Positions 34,672 through 42,349 of a stretch of DNA of 64,000 nt are shown here, piece by piece. Below the pieces are notes generated by a model that ran no database searches, was not told the DNA's origin, and saw nothing but the letters and a program-made list of their open reading frames with translations. A program made the translations under genes and the position numbers. How positions within the stretch are numbered: the stretch's first letter is position 1; each line of letters starts with the position of its first letter. The DNA lies in contig JAHBWA010000002.1 of NCBI GenBank assembly GCA_019637195.1, positions 62,001-126,000 on the forward strand, given 5' to 3'. The stretch is from Labilithrix sp. (GTDB lineage: Bacteria > Myxococcota_A > Polyangia > Polyangiales > Polyangiaceae).

Positions 34672-34733
34672 GGCGACCTCGGAAGTCGTGGTCGCCCGAG
34701 GCGACCGGTAAGTCGTGGTCGCCTGAAGCGACC
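34660..34733. repeat. Three tandem hairpin units around the DUF362 stop codon
   Basis: GGTCGCC-loop-GGCGACC recurs at 34662-34678, 34690-34706 and 34717-34733 (third has one mismatch, AGCGACC), spaced 28 and 27 bp. The first extends to a 9-bp stem with GAGGTCGCC/GGCGACCTC (34660-34680). Its loop is the TGA stop of the DUF362 gene. Separators AAGTCGT are also conserved. The array ends 17 bp before the ATG of the NadE-like gene, where AAGAAGGAAAGAG gives a ribosome site. Likely transcript processing, termination or a binding site. Confidence 0.85.
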
Positions 34734-34750
34734 GAAGAAGGAAAGAGAAG

Positions 34751-35728
34751 ATGGCGTTTTCAGCGGACGTACTGAAGCTCGACACGAAGAAAGAGGTCGA
34801 ACGGATCACCGCGGCGCTGCGCAAGCAGGTCGGGCAGGTCCTCAAGCGGCGCGGCGCGGTGATCGCCCTGTCCGGCGGCATCGACTCCAGCGTCGTCGCC
34901 GGGCTGTGCGCCAAGGCCTTCGGGCCCACGAAGTGCCACGGGCTCCTGATGCCCGAGCGCGACTCGTCGGAGTCGACGCTCGCGCTCTCGCGTTCGGTCG
35001 CCGAGACGTTCGGCTTCCCGTTCGTGCTCGAGGACATCTCGACGACGCTCGACGCGATCGGCTGCTACCGGCGCCGCGACGAGGCCATCAAGCAGGTGGT
35101 CCCGGACTACGGGCCCGGGTTCAAATCGAAGATCGTGCTCCCGGGCGCGCGCGCGGGCGCCGACTACAACTTCTACTCGATCGTCGTCGAGCGGCCGGAC
35201 GGGGCGATCGAGAAGCACCGCCTGCCGCTGGAGCCGTACCTCCAGATCGTCGCCGCGACGAACTTCAAGCAGCGCGTCCGCAAGACGCTCGAGTACTACT
35301 GGGCCGACAAGCTCCACTACGTGTGCACCGGCACGCCGAACCGGCTCGAGTACGACCAGGGATTCTTCGTGAAGAACGGCGACGGCGCGGCCGACGTGAA
35401 GCCGATCGCGCACCTGTACAAGACGCAGGTCTACGCGATGGCCGCCGAGCTCGGCGTGCCGGAGACCGTGCGGAGCCGCCCGCCGACGACCGACACGTAC
35501 TCGCTCGCGCAGGGACAGGACGAGTTCTACTTCGCCCTCCCCTACGCCGAGATGGACCTGTGCCTCTACGGCAAGAACAACGGCGTGCCGCCGTCGGAGG
35601 TCGCGAAGGCCGCGAAGCTCACGACCGAGCAGGTCGAGTGGGTCTACGGCGACATCGACAAGAAGCGCGCGACGACGCGCTACCTGCACGAGCGCCCGCT
35701 CCTCGTCGAGAAGCCGCTCGAGATCTGA
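34751..35728 (+). CDS. nadE: NAD synthetase-like ATP-pyrophosphatase
   Basis: 325 residues of the ammonia-dependent NAD synthase/PP-loop superfamily. The ATP loop is VIALSGGIDSSVVAGL (SGGIDSS at 41-47). Further conserved segments are FKQRVRKTLEYYWADKL (about 171), CTGTPNRLEYDQGFF, KNGDGAADVKPIAHLYKTQV, and a C-terminal PPTTDTYSLAQGQDE. Canonical NadE adenylates the nicotinate carboxyl and amidates it with ammonia. The spacing from the ATP loop to FKQR is about 125 residues, longer than in E. coli NadE; the extra piece includes KSKIVLPGARAGADYNFY. Its neighbours are an ACP, an AsnB amidotransferase and an acyl ligase, so it may amidate another carboxylate. Confidence 0.85.
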   Translation: MAFSADVLKLDTKKEVERITAALRKQVGQVLKRRGAVIALSGGIDSSVVAGLCAKAFGPTKCHGLLMPERDSSESTLALSRSVAETFGFPFVLEDISTTLDAIGCYRRRDEAIKQVVPDYGPGFKSKIVLPGARAGADYNFYSIVVERPDGAIEKHRLPLEPYLQIVAATNFKQRVRKTLEYYWADKLHYVCTGTPNRLEYDQGFFVKNGDGAADVKPIAHLYKTQVYAMAAELGVPETVRSRPPTTDTYSLAQGQDEFYFALPYAEMDLCLYGKNNGVPPSEVAKAAKLTTEQVEWVYGDIDKKRATTRYLHERPLLVEKPLEI

Positions 35729-35746
35729 GCGCCGGGCGTCGGCGCG

Positions 35747-35770
35747 CTGAGGCTCAGGCGCCGGCCTCAG
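35747..35770. terminator. Hairpin between convergent nadE-like and ACP genes
   Basis: CTGAGGC at 35747-35753 pairs with GCCTCAG at 35764-35770 across a 10-nt GC-rich loop. It overlaps the stop codon of the ACP gene, read on the other strand. With only 38 bp between the two convergent stops it could serve both genes as a terminator. No U-run follows on either side. Confidence 0.35.
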
Positions 35771-36027
35771 GCCCCGTTCTTCTTGTTCACGACGAACTTC
35801 GCGATCGACGCGATCGACCCGAAGTTCTCCGCCGCGAGCTCCTCGTCGGCGGTCTGGATCCCGAAGCTCTCCTCGAGGAACGACACGATCTCGAGGATCC
35901 CGGTCGAGTCGACCAGGCCGCTCTGTACGAGCTGCTGGTCCGCGGAAGGCGCCGCCGAGGCGTCCCCGAAGAGGAAGTTCTCGACGATGAATTTTCCGAT
36001 TTGCCCCTGGACCTCGACGTCGTTCAC
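35767..36027 (-). CDS. Acyl carrier protein (first copy)
   Basis: 86 residues from GTG 36027. It is an acidic four-helix ACP: IGKFIVENFLFGD, QQLVQSGLVDSTGILEIVSFLEESFGI, EELAAENFGSIASIAKFV. The phosphopantetheine-carrying Ser is in VDSTGILE (Ser41); the usual DSL is DST here. It should carry a thioester-bound acyl or amino acid group. Divergent from asnB (32 bp apart) and facing the nadE-like gene. The AMP ligase at 38000 is a likely loader. It resembles the ACP encoded at 54410 in length and in having an AMP ligase close by. Confidence 0.93.
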   Translation of the reverse strand: MNDVEVQGQIGKFIVENFLFGDASAAPSADQQLVQSGLVDSTGILEIVSFLEESFGIQTADEELAAENFGSIASIAKFVVNKKNGA

Positions 36028-36059
36028 ACGCTGAGTATACCAAAACCGCAGACCAGAAC

Positions 36060-38003
36060 ATGTGTGGCGTCGCCGGCATCGTCCATCTCCCGTCCGCCTC
36101 CGCTCGCCCCGGCGCGGCGCGGCCCACGACCGACGCGCTCCGCGCGATGGCCGCGGCGCTCCGGCATCGAGGCCCCGACGGCGACGGCGTCCTCGTCGAC
36201 GGCGACGCAGGCCTGGCGCACACCCGGCTGGCAATCATCGATCCCGCCGGCGGCGCGCAGCCGATGCAGCTGCCGGAGCGGAGGCTCGGCATCGTCTTCA
36301 ACGGCGAGGTCTACAACTACGTCGAGCTCCGCGAGGAGCTCGTGAAGGCGGGCCACGTCTTCCGCACCAAGAGCGACACCGAGGTCGTGCTCCGCGCGCT
36401 CGCCGAGTGGGGCGACGACGCGCTGTCACGCTTCAACGGGCAGTGGGCGATCGCGCTGTGGGACGCCGAGCGCCGGCGGCTCTTGCTCGCGCGCGACCGG
36501 GTCGGCATCCACCCGCTCTACTACGCGGAGTCTCCCGGGCGCGTCGTCTTCGCGAGCGAGGTGAAGGCCATCTTCGCGGCCGATCCCGCGCTCCGCCGCG
36601 GGCTCGATCCGATCGGCCTCGACCAGACGTTCACGTTCTGGGCGGCGATCGCCCCGCGGACCGTCTTCCGCGGCGTCTCCGAGCTGCCGCCCGGGCACGT
36701 GCGCGTCTACGAGGACGGCCGCGTCGCGGAGCGCGCCTTCTACCGGCACGACCTCCGGCCGCGCTTCCAGGGCTCCATCGACGACGCCGAGGAGGCCGTC
36801 CGCGCGGCGCTCGAGAAGGCGACCGCGCTCCGCATGCTGCGCGCCGACGTGCCCGTCGGCTGCTACCTCTCGGGCGGGCTCGACAGCTCGCTCGTCTCGG
36901 CGCTCGGCCTCCGCGCGAAGGGCGAGCGCTTCCACACCTTCTCGCTCCGCTTCGCCGACGCGGAGTTCGACGAGACCGAGTACCAGCGCGCCGTGTCACG
37001 CGCGCTCGGCACCGAGCACCACGAGGTCGTGGTCGCCCGCGAGGACATCGCCCGCGTCTTCCCGACGGTCGTGCGCCACGCCGAGCGCCCGCTCCTCAGG
37101 ACCGCGCCCGCGCCGCTCTTGCTCCTCTCGAAGCTCGTCGCCGATCTCGGAACGAAGGTCGTGCTCACGGGAGAGGGAGCCGACGAGATCTTCGGCGGCT
37201 ACGATCTGTTCCGCGAGGGCCGCGTGCGCCGCTTCTGGGCGCGCCACCCGGAGTCGAAGCTCCGCCCCCTCCTCTTGCAGCGGCTCTACCCGTATCTCGC
37301 GCGATCGCCGGTGGCGCAGCGGGCGACGGCCGTGCAGTTCTTCGGGCGCGACCTCGCGTCGTACCGCGAGCCCGGCTTCGCGCACGGCACGCGCTGGACG
37401 ACGACGAACGCGCTCAAGCGCATGGTCGCCCCCGATCTCCGCCCGCCGCCGGGGACCGACGCCGTGGCCGAGCTCCGCGCGAGCCTGCCGCCCGACCTCG
37501 CCGGGTGGTCGCCGCTCGCGCAGGACCAGTACATCGAGATCCTCACGCTGCTCGGCCCCTACCTGCTCGGCTCGCAGGGCGATCGGATGCTCATGGCGAG
37601 CTCGGTGGAGGGGCGCTTCCCGTTCCTCGATCCGGACGTCGTCGACCTCGCGAACAGCCTCCCCGACGCCTACAAGCTCCGAGTCCTCGACGAGAAGCAC
37701 GTGCTGAAGCGCGTGGCGGCGCCGCTCGTGCCGCGCGAGATCGTCGAGCGCAAGAAGCAGCCGTACCGCGCCCCGGACGCGATGTCGTTCGTCACTCCGA
37801 GCGCGAGCCCGGAGATCGACGAGCTCTTGTCGCGCGAGGCCGTCGCGAAGACCGGCGTCCTCGACGCCGGGGGCGTCCAGGCGCTCTGGAAGAAGTGCAA
37901 GGCGAACGCGGGCGGCGGCGCGTTCTCGAACACGGACAACATGGCGCTCGTCGCCGCCATCTCCACCCAGCTCCTGTGCCGCGAGCTGCTCGGGGCGTCG
38001 TGA
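36060..38003 (+). CDS. asnB: Asparagine synthase-type glutamine amidotransferase
   Basis: 647 residues, the normal two-domain form. The N-terminal glutaminase has the nucleophile right after Met (MCGVAGIVHL) plus RHRGPDGDG, HTRLAIID, FNGEVYNYVELR and KSDTEVVLRA. The C-terminal synthetase domain has the ATP loop GCYLSGGLDSSLVSAL (SGGLDSS at 271-277), HTFSLRF and VLTGEGADEIFGGYDL. It hydrolyses glutamine and uses the ammonia to amidate a carboxylate activated by ATP. Exosortase-A EPS loci carry a family of the same architecture, so the real substrate may be a sugar acid or ACP-bound acid rather than aspartate. The stop overlaps the GTG of the ligase gene. Confidence 0.95.
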   Translation: MCGVAGIVHLPSASARPGAARPTTDALRAMAAALRHRGPDGDGVLVDGDAGLAHTRLAIIDPAGGAQPMQLPERRLGIVFNGEVYNYVELREELVKAGHVFRTKSDTEVVLRALAEWGDDALSRFNGQWAIALWDAERRRLLLARDRVGIHPLYYAESPGRVVFASEVKAIFAADPALRRGLDPIGLDQTFTFWAAIAPRTVFRGVSELPPGHVRVYEDGRVAERAFYRHDLRPRFQGSIDDAEEAVRAALEKATALRMLRADVPVGCYLSGGLDSSLVSALGLRAKGERFHTFSLRFADAEFDETEYQRAVSRALGTEHHEVVVAREDIARVFPTVVRHAERPLLRTAPAPLLLLSKLVADLGTKVVLTGEGADEIFGGYDLFREGRVRRFWARHPESKLRPLLLQRLYPYLARSPVAQRATAVQFFGRDLASYREPGFAHGTRWTTTNALKRMVAPDLRPPPGTDAVAELRASLPPDLAGWSPLAQDQYIEILTLLGPYLLGSQGDRMLMASSVEGRFPFLDPDVVDLANSLPDAYKLRVLDEKHVLKRVAAPLVPREIVERKKQPYRAPDAMSFVTPSASPEIDELLSREAVAKTGVLDAGGVQALWKKCKANAGGGAFSNTDNMALVAAISTQLLCRELLGAS

Positions 38004-39517
38004 CGACGCTCTACGACCTGCTCGAGCGCCACCTGGGCGCCGGCGCCGATCGGCCGCTGCTCGTCACGCCGGACGGGACGTACAGCTCCGCCGACGTCGC
38101 GCGCGAGAGCGCGCGCGTGGCCGCCTGGCTACGCGACGCGGGGCTCGCGCCGGGCGATCGCGTCGTCGTCGACCTGAAGAACGGTGCCGACGCGGTCGCC
38201 GCGCTCTTCGGAGCGTCACGCGCGGGCGCCGTGGTGGTCGGCGCGACGCCGCAGTGGACGCTCCCGCAGCTCGCGCACGTCCTCGCCGACAGCGGCGCGC
38301 GCTTCCTCGTGACGAACGATCTGCGCGCGAGGCAGCTCGGCGCGAAGGGGCCGCCGAACGTGCTCGTCCGCGGCGCGACCGCGGACGGCGCGACCTCGTG
38401 GGAGACGCTCACCACCGCGTGGGACGGCCGGGAGCCGACGTCGCCTAGCGATCCGGCGATCCTCATCTACACGTCCGGCTCGACCGGCGCACCGAAGGGC
38501 GTCGTGCACCCGCACGCGAACCTGATCGACTTCGCGCGCATCGTCTCCGGGTACCTCGAGAACACCGCCGACGATCGGCTGATGTGGCTGCTCGGCTGGA
38601 GCTTCGGCTACGGGCTCTCGCAGCTCCTCACGATGTGCTTCACCGGCGGCTGCCTCGTCGTCCCCGAGTCGATGCTCGCGGCCGACGTCGTGAAGGCCCA
38701 CGAGGAGCACGGGACGACGGCGATCGCGCAGGTCCCTCACGGGTGGGACCAGCTCGTCGGCTTCCTGGAGAAGACCGACCGCCGGCTCACCGGGCTCCGC
38801 TACGTCACGAACGCCGGCGACGGCCCGTCACTCGCGCTGCTCGAGCGCCTCCCGCGCGCGCTGCCGGGCGCGAAGATCGTCCTCATGTACGGGCAGACCG
38901 AGTGCCTGCGCACGACCTACCTGCCCGCCGATCGCTTCGAGGACAAACTTGGCGCGATGGGGTTCCCCATCCCCGGCGTCGACGTGTTCGTCGTCGACGA
39001 GCACGGCGAGCCGTGCGGCGTCGACCAGCCGGGCGAGCTGCTCCACCGCGGCGCGCTCCTCTCCGCGGGCTACTGGAACGCCCCCGAGGCGACGGCGGCG
39101 AAGCTCCGACCCGAGCCGTGCCTGCGCGATCGCATCGGCGACGAGCCCGTGCTCCACACCGGCGACATCGTCCGCCGCGACGCGGACGGCTGCCTCTGGT
39201 ACGTCGGGCGCTCGGAGCGGATGATCAAGTCCTCGGGGTTCCGCTTCGGGCCCTCGGAGATCGAGGCGATCCTCCTCGCCGCTCCGCTCGTGCGCGAGGC
39301 GCTCGTCTTCGGGGTCGACGATCCCACGCTCGGCCAGGCCGTCGAGGCCGCGGTGGTCATGGCCGACGGCAGCGCGGACGCGAGCGCGCTTTTGCTCGCG
39401 GTGAAGAAGCAGCTCCCGCGCTACATGGTCCCGCGGCGCGTGCACTTCGTCGCGGAGATCCCGCGCAACGCGAACGGCAAGGTGAGGCTCGACGCCCTCC
39501 GCGCGCTCGCGCGCTGA
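38000..39517 (+). CDS. AMP-dependent acyl/aminoacyl ligase (first copy)
   Basis: 505 residues from GTG 38000, overlapping the asnB stop by 4 bp. The ANL superfamily motifs are intact: LIYTSGSTGAPKG (158-170), MYGQTECLRTTY, GELLHRGALLSAGYW, LHTGDIVRR and SERMIKSSGFR. The C-terminal lysine is in NANGKVRLDALR. It activates a carboxylic acid as an adenylate and probably transfers it to the ACP at 35767. Substrate unknown. Tight coupling to asnB suggests the amidated product and the activated acid belong to one pathway. The following 470 bp is a repeat array. Confidence 0.93.
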   Translation: MTTLYDLLERHLGAGADRPLLVTPDGTYSSADVARESARVAAWLRDAGLAPGDRVVVDLKNGADAVAALFGASRAGAVVVGATPQWTLPQLAHVLADSGARFLVTNDLRARQLGAKGPPNVLVRGATADGATSWETLTTAWDGREPTSPSDPAILIYTSGSTGAPKGVVHPHANLIDFARIVSGYLENTADDRLMWLLGWSFGYGLSQLLTMCFTGGCLVVPESMLAADVVKAHEEHGTTAIAQVPHGWDQLVGFLEKTDRRLTGLRYVTNAGDGPSLALLERLPRALPGAKIVLMYGQTECLRTTYLPADRFEDKLGAMGFPIPGVDVFVVDEHGEPCGVDQPGELLHRGALLSAGYWNAPEATAAKLRPEPCLRDRIGDEPVLHTGDIVRRDADGCLWYVGRSERMIKSSGFRFGPSEIEAILLAAPLVREALVFGVDDPTLGQAVEAAVVMADGSADASALLLAVKKQLPRYMVPRRVHFVAEIPRNANGKVRLDALRALAR

Positions 39518-39554
39518 CGCGCCGGACATACGTCGCGACAACGACGAAGCGGAC

Positions 39555-39770
39555 GGAGCCGGGATCTGGAGCCCGGCTCCGGGATCCGGAGTCCGGGTTC
39601 CGAGTCCGGGTCCGGGTTCCGAGTCCGGGTTCCGAGTCCGGGTCCGGGTTCCGAGTCCGGGTCCGGGTTCCGAGTCCGGGTTCCGGAGTCCGGATCCGGA
39701 GTCCGGGATCCGGGATCCGGATCCGGGTTCCGGGTCCGGATCCGGACTCCGGATCCGAGTCCGGATCCGG
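39555..39770. repeat. Hexa/heptamer array (GGNTCC/GGNNTCC type)
   Basis: About 215 bp built almost entirely from 6-7 base units ending TCC: GGGTCC, GAGTCC, GGGTTCC, GGATCC, GGAGTCC. Roughly 30 units with frequent GGATCC palindromes and no stop in several frames, which produces spurious Ser/Gly/Arg-rich open frames. It occupies the middle of the 473-bp space (39518-39990) between the acyl ligase and the four-helix-bundle gene. Nothing else is recognisable there apart from the AAGGAG ribosome site at 39979. Confidence 0.9.
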
Positions 39771-39990
39771 GGGAGCGGTGTTGGAGAAGCGCGTGTCGGG
39801 TTGCTCGCGGCTCCTGTCCGCGCCGGACGCCTCGGCCCGGCTTCACCTCGGACGCGCACCTTCCGCGCCGCCGGCCCGTGACGGGCGGCGAGGACGAGGC
39901 GAGCTCGTGTGGGCCGGCGTCACGGAAGCTGCGCTCGGGGTCGGTGAAGCCGGGCCGAGGCGCCCGGCGCTACCGCCAAGGAGTCGATCC

Positions 39991-40323
39991 ATGAGCTTCC
40001 GCATCCTCGATGACATCGTTCACACCGTCGGCACCATCCACCGCCACTGCCTCGTCATCGCGCGGCAGGACCCGGACCTCGGCCGCCAGCTGAGGCGTGC
40101 CATCAACTCCGTCGGCCTCAACGCCGGCGAAGGGCTCTCCGCGCGCGCCGGCAATCGCACCGTGCGCCTCGAGAGCGCGATGGCCAGCGGACGCGAGGTC
40201 ATCCTCGGGCTTCGCATCGCGGGCGCCGCCGGGTACCTCGACGACGAGCGCGTCGCGCGTTCGGTGGACTCCGTCGACCGAATCGTCGCCATCCTCTACA
40301 AGCTCGCGTACCGACCGCGCTGA
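39991..40323 (+). CDS. Four-helix-bundle protein (23S rRNA IVS/Avd-like)
   Basis: 110 residues preceded by AAGGAG at 39979-39984. It matches the small helical family found in 23S rRNA intervening sequences and, in other contexts, as Avd of diversity-generating retroelements. Marks are ARQDPDLGRQLRRAINSVGLNAGEGLSAR (conserved R-x-x-x-S-x-x-x-N-x-x-E-G) and the helix SVDRIVAILYKLAYR. No reverse transcriptase or rRNA lies nearby. It is a stand-alone copy set between two tandem-repeat arrays. Function unknown; the family forms pentameric barrels that bind nucleic acid. Confidence 0.88.
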   Translation: MSFRILDDIVHTVGTIHRHCLVIARQDPDLGRQLRRAINSVGLNAGEGLSARAGNRTVRLESAMASGREVILGLRIAGAAGYLDDERVARSVDSVDRIVAILYKLAYRPR

Positions 40324-40407
40324 ACGCTCCTCGGCCGCCGGCTTCGCGCCGGCGGCCCTCGACGTGCGCGAAGCCGCTCCACCCAGGCCGCCGGCGAGTA
40401 CGCCGGC

Positions 40408-40513
40408 GAATGCCCAGACGACTGCCCGGCGAATGCCCAGTCGACAGCCCGTGAATGCACCGACGACTGCCCAGCGAATGCCCAGTCGACAGCCCGTGAA
40501 TGCACCGACGACA
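40408..40513. repeat. 45-bp tandem repeat
   Basis: Two full-length-like copies start GAATGCCCAGTCGACAGCCC at 40431 and 40476, with a shortened copy at 40408. The unit also carries GTGAATGCACCGACGAC. It fills the 212-bp gap between the four-helix-bundle gene and the propeller lipoprotein (converging stops at 40323 and 40536). No gene is visible in it. Confidence 0.85.
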
Positions 40514-40535
40514 TGCCTCGAGCTGCGCCGCTGCC

Positions 40536-42206
40536 TCAGCGCGAGGGCATCCACTCCACCGAAGCGCTCGCCGACACGCCGTCGAGCTTCACCGCCGTCT
40601 CCCTCGGACGGTCCATCGGCCAGAGCGCGAGGCCGCCCTCTTGCGCGATCGCGAGGGTGCGATCGTCGGGGCCGACGCGCGACCAGGGCGCCCTCGGCAG
40701 GTACTCGACGTCCGGCCTCTCGCCGTAGGTCCAGTCGACCTCGAAGGTGGTCGCGACGCCGGTCGCGAGGTGGATCCGCGTGATGCGCTCGCGCGAATCG
40801 CCTGCGGGTACGCCGATCGCAAAGGCCCGCTCGTCCGACGACCAACGCGTCCTCTCCCTGGCCAGCTCCGCCGGCCCGCGGAAGACCTCGCGCGACCGCC
40901 AGCCGGGTCCGGCGTGCAGATCGACCGCGTCGATCCAGCCCTCGTTGGACGCCTCGTCGACGTGACGCAGGAGCAGCCATCGCCCGCCAGGCGAGCCGCT
41001 CGCGCGCCGGAACGACGGCAGCTCGGTCTCGGCGAGGCGCGTCGCCTTGGGCGCCGACGGATCGGCGAGGTCCACGATCGAGCAGGCGTTCGACGCTTCG
41101 TGCTTCACGACGAACAGCGTCCCGAACGGTCCGGTCTCGACGAGCGTCGGCGACACCTCGCCGAGCGAGGCGCGGGCGCCCGTCGGGGGTGTCCAGGCGT
41201 CGAGCTCCTCGCCGCCCCCGGCCGCGCGGCGCTTCACTAGCAGCGTGCTCTGCCCCGACCACGCGTAAGGCGTGCACTCGCCCGGGCTCGTGAGCGCCGA
41301 AGAGACCACGCAGCCGTCGAGCACGCGCGGCGAGTGCTCGCCCGTCGTCGAGAACGCGGTGATCGCTCTCGAGCCGTCGTGCTCCCGCCGGAGCACGAAC
41401 GCGATCCAGCGGCCGTCCGGCGACACCGTCCCTTGCGCGATCGAACGGGCACCCGGCGTAGCGCTGCCGATGTCCTCGAAGACCTCCCCGGGAGGAGGGA
41501 CGATCTCGTGTCCCGTGACGGCCAGGTCCGGACCGTCGGCGACCGCGAACACGGTCGTTCGAGCGCGGCCCGTGCCGTCGCTCCGCGTGACGACGACGCG
41601 ATCGCCGCTCGGGGCCCAGCGCGCGCCGCCGGCCGCCTCCCCCGCGGCCAGCGTCACCGTCGCGAGCGAGCCGTCGGGGCGCGGACGCGCGACAACGACC
41701 TCCCCCGTCCGAACGCGTTCGGACGGGAGCCCGAAGCCTTGGATGAGGAGCTGCTCGCGGGTCGGGGACCACTCGCCGCGCCCGGGCGTCACACCGCCCG
41801 GGAGCGTCACCGCGATCGGCTCGGACCAGCCCGCCGCGTCGACCCGCCGGAGCTTCATGCGCGGCCCGTCGCGCCCTGGAAGCGTCCAGTAGACGAGCCA
41901 CCGGCCGCTCGGCGAGGGAAAGAGCGGCTCGAGGACGGTCTCGTCGAGGACCTCTTGCCGGAGCGTCCCCTCGTACACGCGATGCGCCGTGAGCTCGAAG
42001 CGACGCTCGCTGTCGAGGGTCAGCAGCCACGGCGTCGAGACGTCCAGGGCGGGACCGGGCGCGGCAACCTCGCCTCCACAGCCCGCGCCCCCGACAGCGA
42101 CCGCCGCAGTCAGGCCGAGCCCGATCGCGCAGGCCACCCTCGCCGGTCCCCCGCTCCCGCGCGTACCCATGGACTCCGGTCGCTCTGTCGCGGTGAAGCG
42201 GGTCAT
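40536..42206 (-). CDS. Lipoprotein with WD40/TolB-like beta-propeller
   Basis: 556 residues from ATG 42206; an ATG at 42170 would shorten the N-terminus by 12 and gives a more usual signal peptide. The lipobox is AVGGAGCGGE. The mature part has repeated blades of the PD40 type: PSPSGRWLVYWTL, WSPTREQLLIQGF, WAPSGDRVVVTRSDG, VSPDGRWIAFVLRREHDG, SPGGRWLLLRHVD and WSSDERAFAIGVPAGD. Such propellers bind partners rather than catalyse. It faces an unrelated lipoprotein gene divergently and no operon partner is close. Function unknown. Confidence 0.8.
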   Translation of the reverse strand: MTRFTATERPESMGTRGSGGPARVACAIGLGLTAAVAVGGAGCGGEVAAPGPALDVSTPWLLTLDSERRFELTAHRVYEGTLRQEVLDETVLEPLFPSPSGRWLVYWTLPGRDGPRMKLRRVDAAGWSEPIAVTLPGGVTPGRGEWSPTREQLLIQGFGLPSERVRTGEVVVARPRPDGSLATVTLAAGEAAGGARWAPSGDRVVVTRSDGTGRARTTVFAVADGPDLAVTGHEIVPPPGEVFEDIGSATPGARSIAQGTVSPDGRWIAFVLRREHDGSRAITAFSTTGEHSPRVLDGCVVSSALTSPGECTPYAWSGQSTLLVKRRAAGGGEELDAWTPPTGARASLGEVSPTLVETGPFGTLFVVKHEASNACSIVDLADPSAPKATRLAETELPSFRRASGSPGGRWLLLRHVDEASNEGWIDAVDLHAGPGWRSREVFRGPAELARERTRWSSDERAFAIGVPAGDSRERITRIHLATGVATTFEVDWTYGERPDVEYLPRAPWSRVGPDDRTLAIAQEGGLALWPMDRPRETAVKLDGVSASASVEWMPSR

Positions 42207-42349
42207 CACGCCGAGCGTACGACGCTCGACGCAAACGTCGAGCGCAGCGCGGGCAGACGGCCCCGGAGCTTCGCGCATCAGAGCGGTCGGTCTCCTCGGC
42301 GGGGGCCGCGCTCGACCGCGACGTCGTCTCCGAGTAGCCTGACAAGCTC

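Noticed and set aside
39518..40535. Diversity-generating retroelement around the four-helix-bundle gene
   Set aside because: No reverse transcriptase, no template/variable repeat pair with adenine-directed differences, and the repeats are short tandem units.
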